Notes: generated by a model not told the origin, from the sequence alone. A DNA stretch of 64,000 nt from Chryseobacterium daecheongense (GCA_027920525.1 CP115858.1:1240001-1304000); one strand, 5' to 3'. Positions 9,196-17,891 are shown, counted from the first letter of the stretch. Translations and numbers: made by a program.

Positions 9196-10677
9196 TTACA
9201 CCCAGCTATGCCCCTGTCTTTCAACCAATGAAACACTGTCATCCGGTCCCCAGCTCCCCGCCTTATAATTAGGGAAAGAGGCATCTTTATTATTTTCCCA
9301 CGCTTCCTGTATAGTAGTAACTACATCCCAGGCTTCTTCTACCTGATCGGAACGCATAAATAAGGTAAGGTCCCCGATAAGCGCATCCAATAATAAAGTT
9401 TCGTAGGCTTCCGGGGTATCTTCCTGACAGACAAAGTTATCAAAGATCATTTCTACCGGTTTTAAGACCAGCGAAAGCCCTGGTTTTTTGGTCATAAACT
9501 GAAGTCTGATATCCATCAGCGGCTGAATATTGATGATGAGCCTGTTTGCTGATAAAAGATGGGGACTATCCGAGAATGTGGAATGTGGCAAAGGTTTAAA
9601 CTGGATCGTAATATAAGAATGCTTTTCTTTCATTTTTTTTCCGGTACGGACATAAAAAGGAACATTCTGCCACCTTTCATTATCAAGGTAGAATTTTACA
9701 GCCGCAAAAGTCTCTGTGTTGGAATCCTTAGCAATCCCATCTTCCTGGCGGTATCCCTTTATTTCTACACCGTCTATAATATTCTTTCCATATTGGCCCC
9801 TCACCGCATAATGATCGACCTGGTCCGGAGAAATTCTACGGATTGCTTTCAGAACATCTACTTTCCGGTCCCTAATCTCCCCGGATTCAAGGGATGCAGG
9901 CGGTTCCATAGCAACCATACAAAGGATTTGCAATAAATGGTTCTGAACCATATCCCGTAATGCTCCGGTTTGCTCATAGAAAGCTCCACGAGTCTCTACC
10001 CCCACTTCTTCGGCAACAGTGATCTGCACAGATTCTATATATTTATGATCCCATAAAGGTTCAAAAATAGAATTCCCAAATCTGAATGCCAATATATTCT
10101 GAACGGTTTCTTTTCCTAAATAATGATCGATACGATAGATCTGTTCTTCTTCAAATGTCTGTGCCAGAAGACTATTGAGCTCTATTGCCGATTGTTTATT
10201 ATAGCCAAAAGGTTTTTCGATAATGATGCGGTCTTTTTTAGCATCACCAGCTAAAGCTGTATTTTTAATATGGTTTGAAATGGTAGCAATGAAATTAGGC
10301 CCGATTGATAAGTAAAACAATCTGTTGGCCCGTACACCATACACTTTATCAAAAGCCTCCAGCTTCTCATACAACGACAGGTATGAACTTTCTTCATCCA
10401 GCTGATGCTGAAAGTAGGTAATATGTGCCTGAAAGCCTGCCCAGTCCTCAGAAGTCACTTTTTTTCTGGAAAAACGCTCCAGATTTTCTTTAATATAGCT
10501 CCTGAAATATTCATCAGTATTGTCTGCTCTTCCTAGTGCAACAATGTTAAAGCCTTTTGGCATTCTGCCATCGATATACAAGTTATAAAAAGCCGGAAAA
10601 AGTTTTCTTTTTGCCAGGTCTCCTGTAGCACCAAAAATTATAATGGTTGTTGGCTGCAAGATTTTATTTTCATTCAT
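9196..10677 (-). CDS. zwf: Glucose-6-phosphate 1-dehydrogenase
   Basis: 493 residues. It oxidises glucose-6-phosphate to 6-phosphogluconolactone with NAD(P)+. The N-terminal Rossmann motif IIFGATGDLAKRKLFPAFYNL and the active-site signature RIDHYLGKETVQN (catalytic His, residue about 176) are intact, as is the C-terminal substrate domain with PFYVRTGKKM. Length is normal for bacterial enzymes. It lies 10 bases downstream of the 6-phosphogluconate dehydrogenase gene and 25 bases upstream of pgl, forming a complete oxidative pentose phosphate operon that supplies NADPH and ribulose-5-phosphate. Confidence 0.96.
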   Translation of the reverse strand: MNENKILQPTTIIIFGATGDLAKRKLFPAFYNLYIDGRMPKGFNIVALGRADNTDEYFRSYIKENLERFSRKKVTSEDWAGFQAHITYFQHQLDEESSYLSLYEKLEAFDKVYGVRANRLFYLSIGPNFIATISNHIKNTALAGDAKKDRIIIEKPFGYNKQSAIELNSLLAQTFEEEQIYRIDHYLGKETVQNILAFRFGNSIFEPLWDHKYIESVQITVAEEVGVETRGAFYEQTGALRDMVQNHLLQILCMVAMEPPASLESGEIRDRKVDVLKAIRRISPDQVDHYAVRGQYGKNIIDGVEIKGYRQEDGIAKDSNTETFAAVKFYLDNERWQNVPFYVRTGKKMKEKHSYITIQFKPLPHSTFSDSPHLLSANRLIINIQPLMDIRLQFMTKKPGLSLVLKPVEMIFDNFVCQEDTPEAYETLLLDALIGDLTLFMRSDQVEEAWDVVTTIQEAWENNKDASFPNYKAGSWGPDDSVSLVERQGHSWV

Positions 10678-10687
10678 TTTTCCGAAT

Positions 10688-12106
10688 TTATTGATTTAGA
10701 CTTTGCCAAGAAGTATGAAAAACTCCCTCTCTGTCGGTTCGCTGATAGGTATGTGCTCCAAAGTAATCACGCTGAGCCTGGATAAGATTTACAGGAAGAG
10801 ATGCTGTGGTATAGGCATCAAAATAACCTAAAGCAGTCTGCAGCCCTAAGCTTGGAATTCCATTAGAGGCAGCATAAGCCGCTGTTTTTCTTAATGAGCT
10901 TATTTTTTCTTTAACAATAACTGAAATATCCTTATCAAGTAAGATATTGGATAAATGAGGGTCTTGGGTGTACGCCAGATAAAATTTCTCTAACAGCACG
11001 GAACGAATAATGCAACCTCCTCTCCAGATTTTTACAACATCTTTTAACGGAATTTCAAAACCATATTCCTCAGATGCTTTAACCAGTAAAGCCAGTCCCT
11101 GTGCATAACTGATCATGGTAGCCAGATAAAGTGCATCTCCTACTTCTTTAATAAATGCTTTAGTATCTTCCGGATTTGTTATTTCGCGGTCTGAATACAG
11201 CTTGGAAGCGAGGACCCTCTCTTCTTTATATGCTGACAATATTCTTGAAGTAACAGCAATATCAATCGTCGGAATGGAAACTCCGATTTCCATGGCTTGC
11301 TCAGAAGTCCATTTTCCTGTTCCTTTTGCCCCTGCTTTATCTAAAATCTGATCCAACAGGTATCCATCGGTTAAAGAATCTTTCTGTTGAAAAATATCCC
11401 GGGTGATCTCTATTAAAAATGAGTTCATCTCGCCGCTATTCCACTCTTTAAAAACCTGATATAGCTCATCATTGTTAAGCTTAGCTCCTCTTTTTAGCAG
11501 GTCATAGGCCTCACTGATCAGTTGCATAATGGCATATTCAATCCCATTATGAACCATTTTCACATAGTTTCCTGCTGATCCTTTCCCCATATATGCGGTA
11601 CAGGCTTCATTATCCACTTTTGCAGAAATGGCCTCCAACATAGGCTGAAGAAGACGAAATGCTTCCAAATCTCCTCCTGGCATTATACTCGGTCCAAATC
11701 GTGCTCCTTTTTCACCGCCGGAAACCCCCATGCCCATAAAATGCAGATTTTTTGAGGCCAAATCGGCAATACGTCTGTTGGTATCTTCAAAATAAGAATT
11801 TCCTGCATCAATAACGATATCGCCTTTACTTAAAAGCGGAGTCAGGCTTTCAAGAACTGCATCTACAGGCTTACCCGCCGGCACCATAAGAATAATTTTC
11901 CTCGGACTTTCCAATGCGGAAACAAAATCTTCCAGGGAACCTATCCCTTTTATTTTCATTTCTGAAGTGGCCTCTGCCTCTAATTCTTTTACTTTCGCTT
12001 CATCAAGGTCAAATCCTGCGATTGAAAAACCGTTATCAGCAATATTGTAAAGAAGATTTCTCCCCATTACGCCAAGGCCGACCATCCCATAACTATATCC
12101 TTCCAT
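10688..12106 (-). CDS. gndA: 6-phosphogluconate dehydrogenase, decarboxylating
   Basis: About 472 residues. It converts 6-phosphogluconate to ribulose-5-phosphate and CO2 with reduction of NAD(P)+. Signatures are the N-terminal GMVGLGVMGRNLLYNI nucleotide fold, the ILMVPAGKPVDAVL strand, the substrate-binding GVSGGEKGARFGPSIMPGG loop, and the catalytic VKMVHNGIEYAIMQ helix. The C-terminal dimer-tail (SWQSLNQ) is present, giving the long, two-domain gndA form. I start it at MEGYSYGMVGLG; the reading 13 codons longer (MRKFILCI...) carries an implausible extension. It is first in the operon gndA-zwf-pgl. The 370-bp gap upstream (12107-12477) shows only AT-rich sequence and the promoter of the next gene. 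Confidence 0.95.
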   Translation of the reverse strand: MEGYSYGMVGLGVMGRNLLYNIADNGFSIAGFDLDEAKVKELEAEATSEMKIKGIGSLEDFVSALESPRKIILMVPAGKPVDAVLESLTPLLSKGDIVIDAGNSYFEDTNRRIADLASKNLHFMGMGVSGGEKGARFGPSIMPGGDLEAFRLLQPMLEAISAKVDNEACTAYMGKGSAGNYVKMVHNGIEYAIMQLISEAYDLLKRGAKLNNDELYQVFKEWNSGEMNSFLIEITRDIFQQKDSLTDGYLLDQILDKAGAKGTGKWTSEQAMEIGVSIPTIDIAVTSRILSAYKEERVLASKLYSDREITNPEDTKAFIKEVGDALYLATMISYAQGLALLVKASEEYGFEIPLKDVVKIWRGGCIIRSVLLEKFYLAYTQDPHLSNILLDKDISVIVKEKISSLRKTAAYAASNGIPSLGLQTALGYFDAYTTASLPVNLIQAQRDYFGAHTYQRTDREGVFHTSWQSLNQ

Positions 12107-12454
12107 TGTATTGGTATTTATTATACAAAGAATAAATTTACGCAAAGCCTATGAGGAAAAAAATAAAAGAATAGAAAAATTCCCTGACTTTTTTCATCTT
12201 CCTCATTTATAAGAAGATAGTTTAAAACAAGTTTTTACGGATAATCTTCCGATTTTTAAAAAGGAAAAAAATTCACCTTTATTCGAAATTTTAAAGATAT
12301 ACGATCCCTACTATTGAATAACAGCCTATTTATTTCAGTATAACGTGAATAAATATAAAATTATTTCGCATTTCTCGTCTCTTACCTGACTAGGACCTGA
12401 TAATTATGAAAATAATCTATTGAAAAATGAATGCTATTTTGTGTAATTAAATCA

Positions 12455-12462
12455 TATATTTG
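12455..12462 (+). promoter_or_regulatory. TATATTTG promoter -7 box
   Basis: Exact match to the Bacteroidota TAnnTTTG -7 element, 16 bases before the ATG at 12478; a TTTTG lies 13 bases further upstream, closer than the usual -33 spacing. It supports the ATG start over the TTG at 12460, which would overlap the promoter. Confidence 0.5.
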
Positions 12463-12477
12463 CCAAAATTTAAATTC

Positions 12478-12837
12478 ATGAACTACAAACTTGCGCTTAA
12501 TACGCAGGAGCCTAACTCTAACATTGTTTTTAATACAATTATGTTTGATTCTTTTAAGATCAATATAGTTGAGAGGTATGCTGGATCAATGAATGCTCGG
12601 CCGAAATTGTGTGAAGTTTTATTCAAGGTGAGAACTTTGGATGATGATATCATCCAGAAAAGAGATGGGAATATGAGGGTAAAAATCAAGGGAGATACTT
12701 TTGATGATTATCAGAAGTTATCTCAGAAACTAAATTCTTATGAATATAAAAATAAACTGATCAACAGAAAAGATGCTGAACAGGATTACGTTCACTTTAT
12801 CCTTAGTCTGGTAATTGCAAATTACGATCTCAACTAA
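12478..12837 (+). CDS. Small conserved-looking protein of unknown function
   Basis: 119 residues beginning MNYKLALNTQEPNSNIVFN. It has no signal peptide, membrane segment or motif I recognise. The sequence is charged and mixed alpha/beta (YQKLSQKLNSYEYKNKLINRK; DYVHFILSLVIANYDLN). Base composition and codon use are like the neighbouring genes, and it has its own TATATTTG box with a very short leader, so I consider it a real gene. No operon partner: the next gene starts 243 bases later. The function is unknown; the following spacer (12838-13080) holds nothing firm. Confidence 0.6.
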   Translation: MNYKLALNTQEPNSNIVFNTIMFDSFKINIVERYAGSMNARPKLCEVLFKVRTLDDDIIQKRDGNMRVKIKGDTFDDYQKLSQKLNSYEYKNKLINRKDAEQDYVHFILSLVIANYDLN

Positions 12838-13080
12838 TTTTTTGTATTCTTACAATAATTTTTATTGCATATTATTCTAAATCTGTAAGAGGTATTCCTA
12901 TGTTTACACCTGTCAGATTTATTAGGCTCAGGCAATACTGAATTGTCGGACAACTATTCCTTTACGCATTCATCAAGGGAAAAGCCAGCCTTATATGCTA
13001 TGGAATTATGAAGACTTGCTATTTCATTTTAATTTTCTATACCGCTTTTTATGTATATTTAAAGCAAACTTTTAACTAAA

Positions 13081-14451
13081 ATGAAACAACAATTATTCTT
13101 TAGACAGATTATCTTTCTTTATTTATTCTCCCTTTCTATTTTTTTATTCGGTCAAAATAATACCTGGCAGCCCCTGGGTCCCGATGACTCCAACCAACCT
13201 TCGTTCGGAACTTCTGACGTTACCAGCCTTACGATGACACCAAATGGTACCCTATATTTTGGATACAGAGATTATGTGAACAATAGTAAAGCCACTGTAA
13301 AGAAGTTTAATGGTACCAATTGGGAAACCGTAGGAACAGAAGGATTTTCGGATGGCATTATATCTCAGATAGATCTCACTACAGCCCCGGATGGCACTCC
13401 GTATATTGCCTATCAGGATTATGCGAATGGTAGTAAATTGACGGTAAAAAAATTCAATGGTACCAGCTGGGAAACAGTAGGAATACAAGGATTTACGAGC
13501 AGTGGTCCCATTTTTATCAGTTTAGTTATAGCCCCTGATGGAACACCATACGTAGGATATTCAGATAATAATAACAATAAAAAAGCTACTGTAATGAAGT
13601 TTAACGGAACGATTTGGGAAACAGTGGGAACATTAGGTTTTTCAGCTGGAGATGCCCAATATGTCAATGTTGCTGTAGCACAGAATGGAACTCTATATGC
13701 AGGGTACAGAGACATTGTTAGCGGAGGCAAAGCAACCGTGAAAAAATTTAATGGTACCAGCTGGGAGACGGTAGGAATATCCGGATTCTCGGTAGATCTC
13801 AGTGCCATGTATGTAAGTCTTGTAATCGCACCTAATGGTACTCCTTATATTGGCTATTCAGATTTCAATGACAGTGAAAAAACAACTGTTATGAAATTTA
13901 ACGGTACCAGTTGGGAAACAGTAGGTCCGGCACAATTTTCCGCCGGCACAGCCATTTTTACCAACCTTGCCATAGCATCGGATGGCATTCCTTACATAGC
14001 TTATGCAGACGGTATTAACAATATGAGAACTACGGTTAAAAAATTCGATAACAACAATTGGGTAACTATAGGTACACCGGGGTTCTCAGCAGGAGGGGTT
14101 AACTATAATGTTGATCTTGTTATTAGCCCGGACAATAAAAAAATAATTGTAGGATACAGTTTATCGGCATCTAATGGCGTTTTTGCCAGGTATTACGATG
14201 CAGGAGAACTGAGTATCAAAGAAACCTCAATTCAAAATTCCGGCATATATCCAAATCCTGTAAAAGGCGAGCTCAATATAAAAACAGAGAAAAAGATCAA
14301 ATTATGTACTTTATTTGATATGGCAGGGAGGATCATTCTAACCACCTCATCCCAAAAGATCAATGTCTCAGCACTGACAAAAGGAATCTATATGCTGAAT
14401 ATCCAATTTGCAGACGGCACTTCCTTATCGCAAAAAGTGATGAAAGAATAA
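13081..14451 (+). CDS. Secreted repeat (propeller-like) protein with T9SS sorting domain
   Basis: 456 residues. A signal peptide (to about residue 25, ending FLFGQ) is followed by repeats of about 54 residues; six carry a KKFNGTSWETVG-like strand, each preceded by a PDGTPYIAYxD-like strand. This is the pattern of a beta-propeller. The C-terminal 75 residues form a type IX secretion sorting domain: YPNPVKGELNIKTEKKIK, then a DMAGRII strand and the final SLSQKVMKE. The protein is therefore exported across the outer membrane and probably anchored on the surface. No catalytic motif is visible; binding or adhesion is inference. It is monocistronic with a good terminator. Confidence 0.85.
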   Translation: MKQQLFFRQIIFLYLFSLSIFLFGQNNTWQPLGPDDSNQPSFGTSDVTSLTMTPNGTLYFGYRDYVNNSKATVKKFNGTNWETVGTEGFSDGIISQIDLTTAPDGTPYIAYQDYANGSKLTVKKFNGTSWETVGIQGFTSSGPIFISLVIAPDGTPYVGYSDNNNNKKATVMKFNGTIWETVGTLGFSAGDAQYVNVAVAQNGTLYAGYRDIVSGGKATVKKFNGTSWETVGISGFSVDLSAMYVSLVIAPNGTPYIGYSDFNDSEKTTVMKFNGTSWETVGPAQFSAGTAIFTNLAIASDGIPYIAYADGINNMRTTVKKFDNNNWVTIGTPGFSAGGVNYNVDLVISPDNKKIIVGYSLSASNGVFARYYDAGELSIKETSIQNSGIYPNPVKGELNIKTEKKIKLCTLFDMAGRIILTTSSQKINVSALTKGIYMLNIQFADGTSLSQKVMKE

Positions 14452-14477
14452 AATCAATGTTATTTAGATATAAAAAG

Positions 14478-14498
14478 GGCCTCTTAAGAGGCCTTTTG
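14478..14498 (+). terminator. Terminator of the T9SS protein gene
   Basis: GGCCTC/GAGGCC stem with a TTAA loop, A-rich before and TTTTGTT after, 27 bases beyond the stop codon. Confidence 0.7.
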
Positions 14499-14555
14499 TT
14501 ATGATTACAAACGTCAACTTTTAAATATTATTAGCAAAAATTTTATCCCAACCCA

Positions 14556-14768
14556 CTATTGAATAGTATAATCTTTGGTATCCACTTCTGATAATCTAAA
14601 GTAGCCCAATGGAGCATTAGAAGAGTTAGTCTGATTAATAATATTTCCGTTAACAGCTGTAGGAATCGTAGAAAAAGGACCGCTTTCTGAGCCTGAAGCA
14701 TTCAGTATTTTTCTGAAATAATCATAATACCTTTTGGAAACTGCAATTAATTTAATATTGATAAAATC
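14556..14768 (-). pseudogene. Remnant of a DUF4249-type outer-membrane lipoprotein gene (C-terminal end)
   Basis: A 70-residue open stretch with no start codon, preceded in frame by a stop and ending in a stop. It reads ...KLIAVSKRYYDYFRKIL, then PFSTIPTAVNGNIIN and finally APLGYFRLSEVDTKDYTIQ. This is the pattern of the C-terminus of DUF4249 proteins, lipoproteins that accompany TonB receptors in Bacteroidota (aromatic YYDYF..L helix, P...V.GNI, GYF strand). The other 200 or more residues are missing. It is the left part of a decayed segment that continues with the LytTR fragment at 14825 and the truncated genes at 15.6-16.0 kb. Confidence 0.6.
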
Positions 14769-14824
14769 TCAGGTTGGAACGTTTTCAAAAAGCAGTATAA
14801 AAGTCAAAAAGCTACTCCAAATTA

Positions 14825-15055
14825 ATGAAAATAGATCAAAGTTTTTCCGATATAGAACCCAGTACAAATTATTATTTATTTGTCCGGGCAGAAAGGGTGA
14901 GTAAATCCTATATCGTTAATTCCATGCATATAAATTCTCTAGACAATAATACCATTTACATGAAGGAGAATGAAATCCCCATTGGAAATATATACAGAGA
15001 TTATTTCTTCAAAGAATTTGTAACAAAAAAGATGTTGGGAAATAACACCTCATAG
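14825..15055 (+). pseudogene. Remnant of a LytTR-type response regulator (C-terminal DNA-binding end)
   Basis: 76 codons that preserve the second half of a LytTR DNA-binding domain: the RVSKSYIVN signature (normally RVHKSYIVN), then HINSLDNNTIYM and the terminal IPIGNIYRDYFFKEF strand-helix. The receiver domain and the first half of LytTR are absent; the reading frame is closed by a stop at 14798. Without the rest of the domain it cannot work as a normal regulator, so I call it a fragment. It is on the opposite strand to the DUF4249 remnant, whose end is only 56 bases away, so two unrelated gene ends abut here. Confidence 0.6.
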
Positions 15056-15174
15056 AAAATTCTGCAATAATCATTGAAACCAATACTTACCGATTTGAAA
15101 TCATTCCTTAATAGCTATTATAATAATCCTAGTTATACATACAGGGCTTATTTAAATCTATTTGTTTGTTCTGA

Positions 15175-15519
15175 TCACTTTTCTTTTATTTTTTGCCTAT
15201 GTTTCAAACCAAAATTAAGCAAGGCATCAATGACCGGAAGAATCTCCTCCATATATTGAGTGGGTGTATAAGAAACGGTAACCGGTTTCGTATTATTCAC
15301 AGTCCGGCTAATCAGCAAATTGTCTTCAAGCTCCTGTAACTCTTTGGATAGAACTTTTGGCGTTATGCCTACAGACTTCTCCAGCAAATCTGTGAATCTC
15401 ATCACTTTATAATGATATAAATTATGCAAAATACAAAACTTCCATTTGCCGCTCAATAGCTCAAGGGCATCTTTTATAGCCAGTATTTTTTCCTTATCAA
15501 TATCTTTTTTTTCGATCAT
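15175..15519 (-). CDS. HxlR-family winged-helix transcriptional regulator
   Basis: About 114 residues from MIEKKDIDKEK; a longer reading adds 15 residues including a doubtful hydrophobic leader. HxlR signatures are ALELLSGKWKFCILHNL (helix 1 and 2), FTDLLEKSVGITPKVLSKELQELEDNLLISR (recognition helix and wing) and VSYTPTQY after the wing. HxlR proteins are dimeric repressors or activators that often respond to aldehydes or redox stress and control a divergent oxidoreductase. Here the divergent gene, 84 bases away, is a truncated RibD-type reductase, so the intact regulator seems to have lost its target. A second HxlR gene is at 60.7 kb. Confidence 0.88.
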   Translation of the reverse strand: MIEKKDIDKEKILAIKDALELLSGKWKFCILHNLYHYKVMRFTDLLEKSVGITPKVLSKELQELEDNLLISRTVNNTKPVTVSYTPTQYMEEILPVIDALLNFGLKHRQKIKEK

Positions 15520-15603
15520 AAATAGTGACTTTCCTAGAGGAAATGAATAGTAAATATAGAGCAAATATCCAATACTTTTGTTTGCAAAATAAAATCATTC
15601 GCA

Positions 15604-15864
15604 ATGAAAGTAACACTAATCGCCAATATTTCAGCTAACGGAAAGGTCTTATTATCGGACAATCCCCATCATCAATTACCACCGGAAGCAATGGAATTTT
15701 ACCTGGAGTATGCAAAACAAGCCGGAAACCTTGTCATAGGATTAAAAACCTTTGAAAATTTCCTGAACTTCCCCCAAGATGGTCGTGAACTTTTTGATGG
15801 AATAGAAATCATAGTATTAGCATATGCTCCTTCTTTTGCAGTCCATTCCGCTGCGATTTTCTGA
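15604..15864 (+). pseudogene. Truncated dihydrofolate reductase/RibD-C family gene
   Basis: The first 70 or so residues (MKVTLIANISANGKVLLSDN ... AGNLVIGLKTFENFL ... ELFDGIEIIVLA) are a good N-terminal half of the RibD C-terminal/dihydrofolate reductase-like family, which normally runs to about 180 residues. After IIVLA the frame continues into unrelated sequence and stops after 14 more codons. Those last codons are antisense to an epoxide hydrolase remnant, so a recombination or deletion joined two genes near 15820. NADPH-binding C-terminal motifs are missing, so the product should be inactive. Confidence 0.7.
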
Positions 15865-16040
15865 AACGCTAATACTTCTTCAGAAAGCTGTTCACCATCA
15901 GCTATATAGGGTTTATAAGAACCTGAAATGTAATTAAGATGCAAACCAATCATATGAGAGGGGGATTTTAAGGACAGCCAGGTGCTTATGCCCGAACCTA
16001 TATCGCCGCCTTGAGCTCCATATAAATATAAAGTGGTAAT
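15820..16040 (-). pseudogene. Internal remnant of an epoxide hydrolase-like alpha/beta hydrolase
   Basis: Read leftwards, the frame gives YGAQGGDIGSGISTW (nucleophile-elbow region of plant/bacterial epoxide hydrolases, normally YGAQGGDWGAGVSTW with Asp nucleophile), SHMIGLHLNYISGSYKPY and LSEEVLAFQKIAAEWTAKEGAYA. These are the consecutive central blocks of the family. There is no start region, cap end or His-containing C-terminus: the fragment breaks off at the junction with the truncated reductase near 15820 and at about 16040 upstream, where stops appear. The gene is clearly dead. Confidence 0.7.
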
Positions 16041-16112
16041 TACAACATTTCATACTCTTTTAATAATTGACCGTCCTGAAAAGCACTTCTTTTAGAAAGG
16101 AAATAAAGAAAC

Positions 16113-16131
16113 ACCATAATATTATTATGGT
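16113..16131 (-). terminator. AT-rich hairpin after the Tat-type SDR gene
   Basis: Perfect ACCATAAT/ATTATGGT stem with a 3-base loop, followed on the minus strand by T-rich sequence, 47 bases beyond the SDR stop. The stem is weak but the position fits a terminator. Confidence 0.45.
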
Positions 16132-16177
16132 AAAATGGTTTTTCCGTAACAAATCTATGTTTTAATTGTTGTTAAGA

Positions 16178-17182
16178 TTATGGCTGTCCTTTACCTCCGG
16201 CTGCTCCGTAAATCTGTCCAGTTGCAAAACTGGCGTCATCAGCTGCTAATTGAACAAATATAGAAGCGAGTTCTGCAGGCTGCCCCGGCCTTCCTAGCGG
16301 TGTATCACCACCGAATTTTTCCAGATTTTCCTGTGTCTGCCCTCCGCTTACCTGCAAAGGTGTCCAAACAGGGCCGGGCGCAACGCCATTGACCCTTATC
16401 CCTTTCGGGCCCAGTTGCTTGGCAAGAGATTTCACATAATTGGTCGTTGCTGCCTTGGTTTGTGCATAATCATAAAGATCAGCGGATGGATCATAAGCCT
16501 GAATAGACGATAGACCAATGATAGAAGATCCTGGTTTCATATGAGGCAGAGCTGCCTTTGTGATCCAAAAAGGTGCATATATATTGGTTTTCATCGTCCA
16601 GTCGAAGTCTTCGGAGCTAAGATCGAGTATAGATTCATTGGCTTTCTGATGACCTGCATTATTGATCAGAATATCCAGACCTCCGAGTTGCTGTACAGCC
16701 TGGGCAACCAATTGCTTGCAAAAGGCTTCACTGCGAATATCCCCGGGGATGGCAATACCTTTACGACCTTCCTTTTTAATGAGCTCAATCACCTGCTTTG
16801 CGTCTTCCTCTTCTGCAGGCAGATAATTAATTGCTACATCCGCTCCTTCTCTTGCATAAGCAATAGCTGCAGCCCGACCAATGCCTGAATCACCGCCTGT
16901 GATCAGTGCTTTTCTTCCTTCTAATCTTCCAGAACCTACATAGCTCTTCTCTCCATGATCGGGTACCGGTGTCATTTTGTTTGCCAATCCGGGAAAAGGT
17001 TGCGATTGCTTATTAAAAGGCGGCTTGGGATATTTGTTCCGGGGATCCGTAAGCTCCTTCGCATTCGTTTTTCTTGTAGTAGTACTTTGTGACTGCGCTA
17101 AAGCACCGGGAGCAACGGCTGCCACGGCAACAGTTGCAGCTATTTTTCCGATAGCATCTCTCCTTGTTATTTTACTTTCCAT
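16178..17182 (-). CDS. Short-chain dehydrogenase/reductase with probable Tat signal
   Basis: About 334 residues from MESKITRRDAIGKIAATVAV; the reading 20 codons longer has no plausible leader. The N-terminus has a twin-arginine-like RRDAIGK followed by a hydrophobic AVAAVAPGALAQ, so export to the periplasm is likely. The SDR core follows: ALITGGDSGIGRAAAIAYA (NADPH site), DILINNAGHQ, catalytic Ser in IIGLSSIQAY, YDYAQTKAA (Tyr-Lys) and RVNGVAPGPVWTPL. The pre-SDR segment (KYPKPPFNKQSQPFPG ... MTPVPDHGEKSYVGSGRLEGRKA) is typical of the YghA/general-stress-protein-39 group. A close relative without a Tat signal is at 46.4-47.3 kb. The substrate is unknown. Confidence 0.88.
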   Translation of the reverse strand: MESKITRRDAIGKIAATVAVAAVAPGALAQSQSTTTRKTNAKELTDPRNKYPKPPFNKQSQPFPGLANKMTPVPDHGEKSYVGSGRLEGRKALITGGDSGIGRAAAIAYAREGADVAINYLPAEEEDAKQVIELIKKEGRKGIAIPGDIRSEAFCKQLVAQAVQQLGGLDILINNAGHQKANESILDLSSEDFDWTMKTNIYAPFWITKAALPHMKPGSSIIGLSSIQAYDPSADLYDYAQTKAATTNYVKSLAKQLGPKGIRVNGVAPGPVWTPLQVSGGQTQENLEKFGGDTPLGRPGQPAELASIFVQLAADDASFATGQIYGAAGGKGQP

Positions 17183-17710
17183 ATCAATATGATTTATTTG
17201 GTGTTTAAAGAATTTATGATTTGAAAATGAGCAGCAGGACACGCCAATATTAAGTGCGAATTATTGAACATGTTACTGATTGCTCAATTGCCACATACTC
17301 TATTATATTCAGTGATAAAAGATTGTAATTGATTCGGTTTAATAATTATAATCTTATTACAATTATTTAGTGAGTATAAGTGTAAAGGTAATAGACTGCT
17401 CAACAAAAGTTTATGACACAGATCATAATTCAATTATTGTTCGAAGGAATGATGATTAATTGTTATTAAAATATCCCTTATGATAGACTGTCCACAGAAT
17501 ACCATATAACCACAAAAAACTAAAATATGATGGAAAAAAATTATAACATAAGATTTTGTTGGCTGCAAGTTGAGCAGAGCCATCATTGAGTATTATGCAA
17601 ACTTTATCTATAGTATTTGTAGCACTTCCAGAATGTTTATTTTAAATAGACTAAAATATCAAACACAACTGATTAAACATAAGAGTTGATAAAGAGATTT
17701 TACATTTATA
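17183..17710. other. Gene-free stretch, nothing recognised
   Basis: 528 bp of AT-rich sequence between the Tat-type SDR and the tRNA terminator. I see no open frame with coding character, no strong hairpin and no repeat beyond short AT palindromes. Confidence 0.4.
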
Positions 17711-17747
17711 AAAAAAAAGACAACTATCAAATAGTTGCCTTTTTTTT
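17711..17747 (-). terminator. Terminator of tRNA-Arg
   Basis: GGCAACTAT/ATAGTTGTC stem with a 3-base loop and T-runs on both sides. On the minus strand it lies directly beyond the 3-prime end of the tRNA. Confidence 0.75.
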
Positions 17748-17748
17748 G

Positions 17749-17820
17749 TGACCGCAGAAGGATTCGAACCCTCACTGTCGGAGCCGAAATCCGAAGTTCT
17801 ATCCATTAAACTATGCAGCC
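17749..17820 (-). tRNA. tRNA-Arg (anticodon UCG)
   Basis: 72 nt that fold as a complete cloverleaf: a 7-bp acceptor stem (GGCTGCA with TGCGGTC, two G-U pairs), D-stem GTTT/GAAC, anticodon stem TCGGA/TCCGA with loop TTTCGGC (anticodon TCG), a 4-base variable region, and T-arm GAGGG/CCTTC around TTCGAAT. Discriminator base A; the CCA end is not encoded. It reads CGA-type arginine codons. A terminator hairpin follows. Confidence 0.92.
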
Positions 17821-17891
17821 GATCCGTAATAGATTGAAGTAACAAGATCAGAAGGAATTAAACCTTCTTACTCCTATTCTTTAAAGTACTA

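Noticed and set aside
12838..13080. Short coherent minus-strand reading ending QYCLSLINLTGVNIGIPLTDLE before a stop
   Set aside because: Only about 25 residues, no family recognised, upstream frame broken; could be a remnant but cannot be supported.
13252..13808. Apparent direct repeats that might be a CRISPR-like or tandem repeat array
   Set aside because: Units are about 162 bp, in frame within a secreted propeller protein, without uniform spacers; they are protein repeats. No CRISPR array or cas gene is present in the window.
15074..15259. Open frame on the plus strand overlapping the HxlR gene end
   Set aside because: Mostly antisense to the HxlR gene; low-complexity composition and no motif; the true gene is on the other strand.
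17651..17845. Open frame over the tRNA-Arg gene
   Set aside because: The sequence folds as a tRNA with a following terminator; the frame is accidental.
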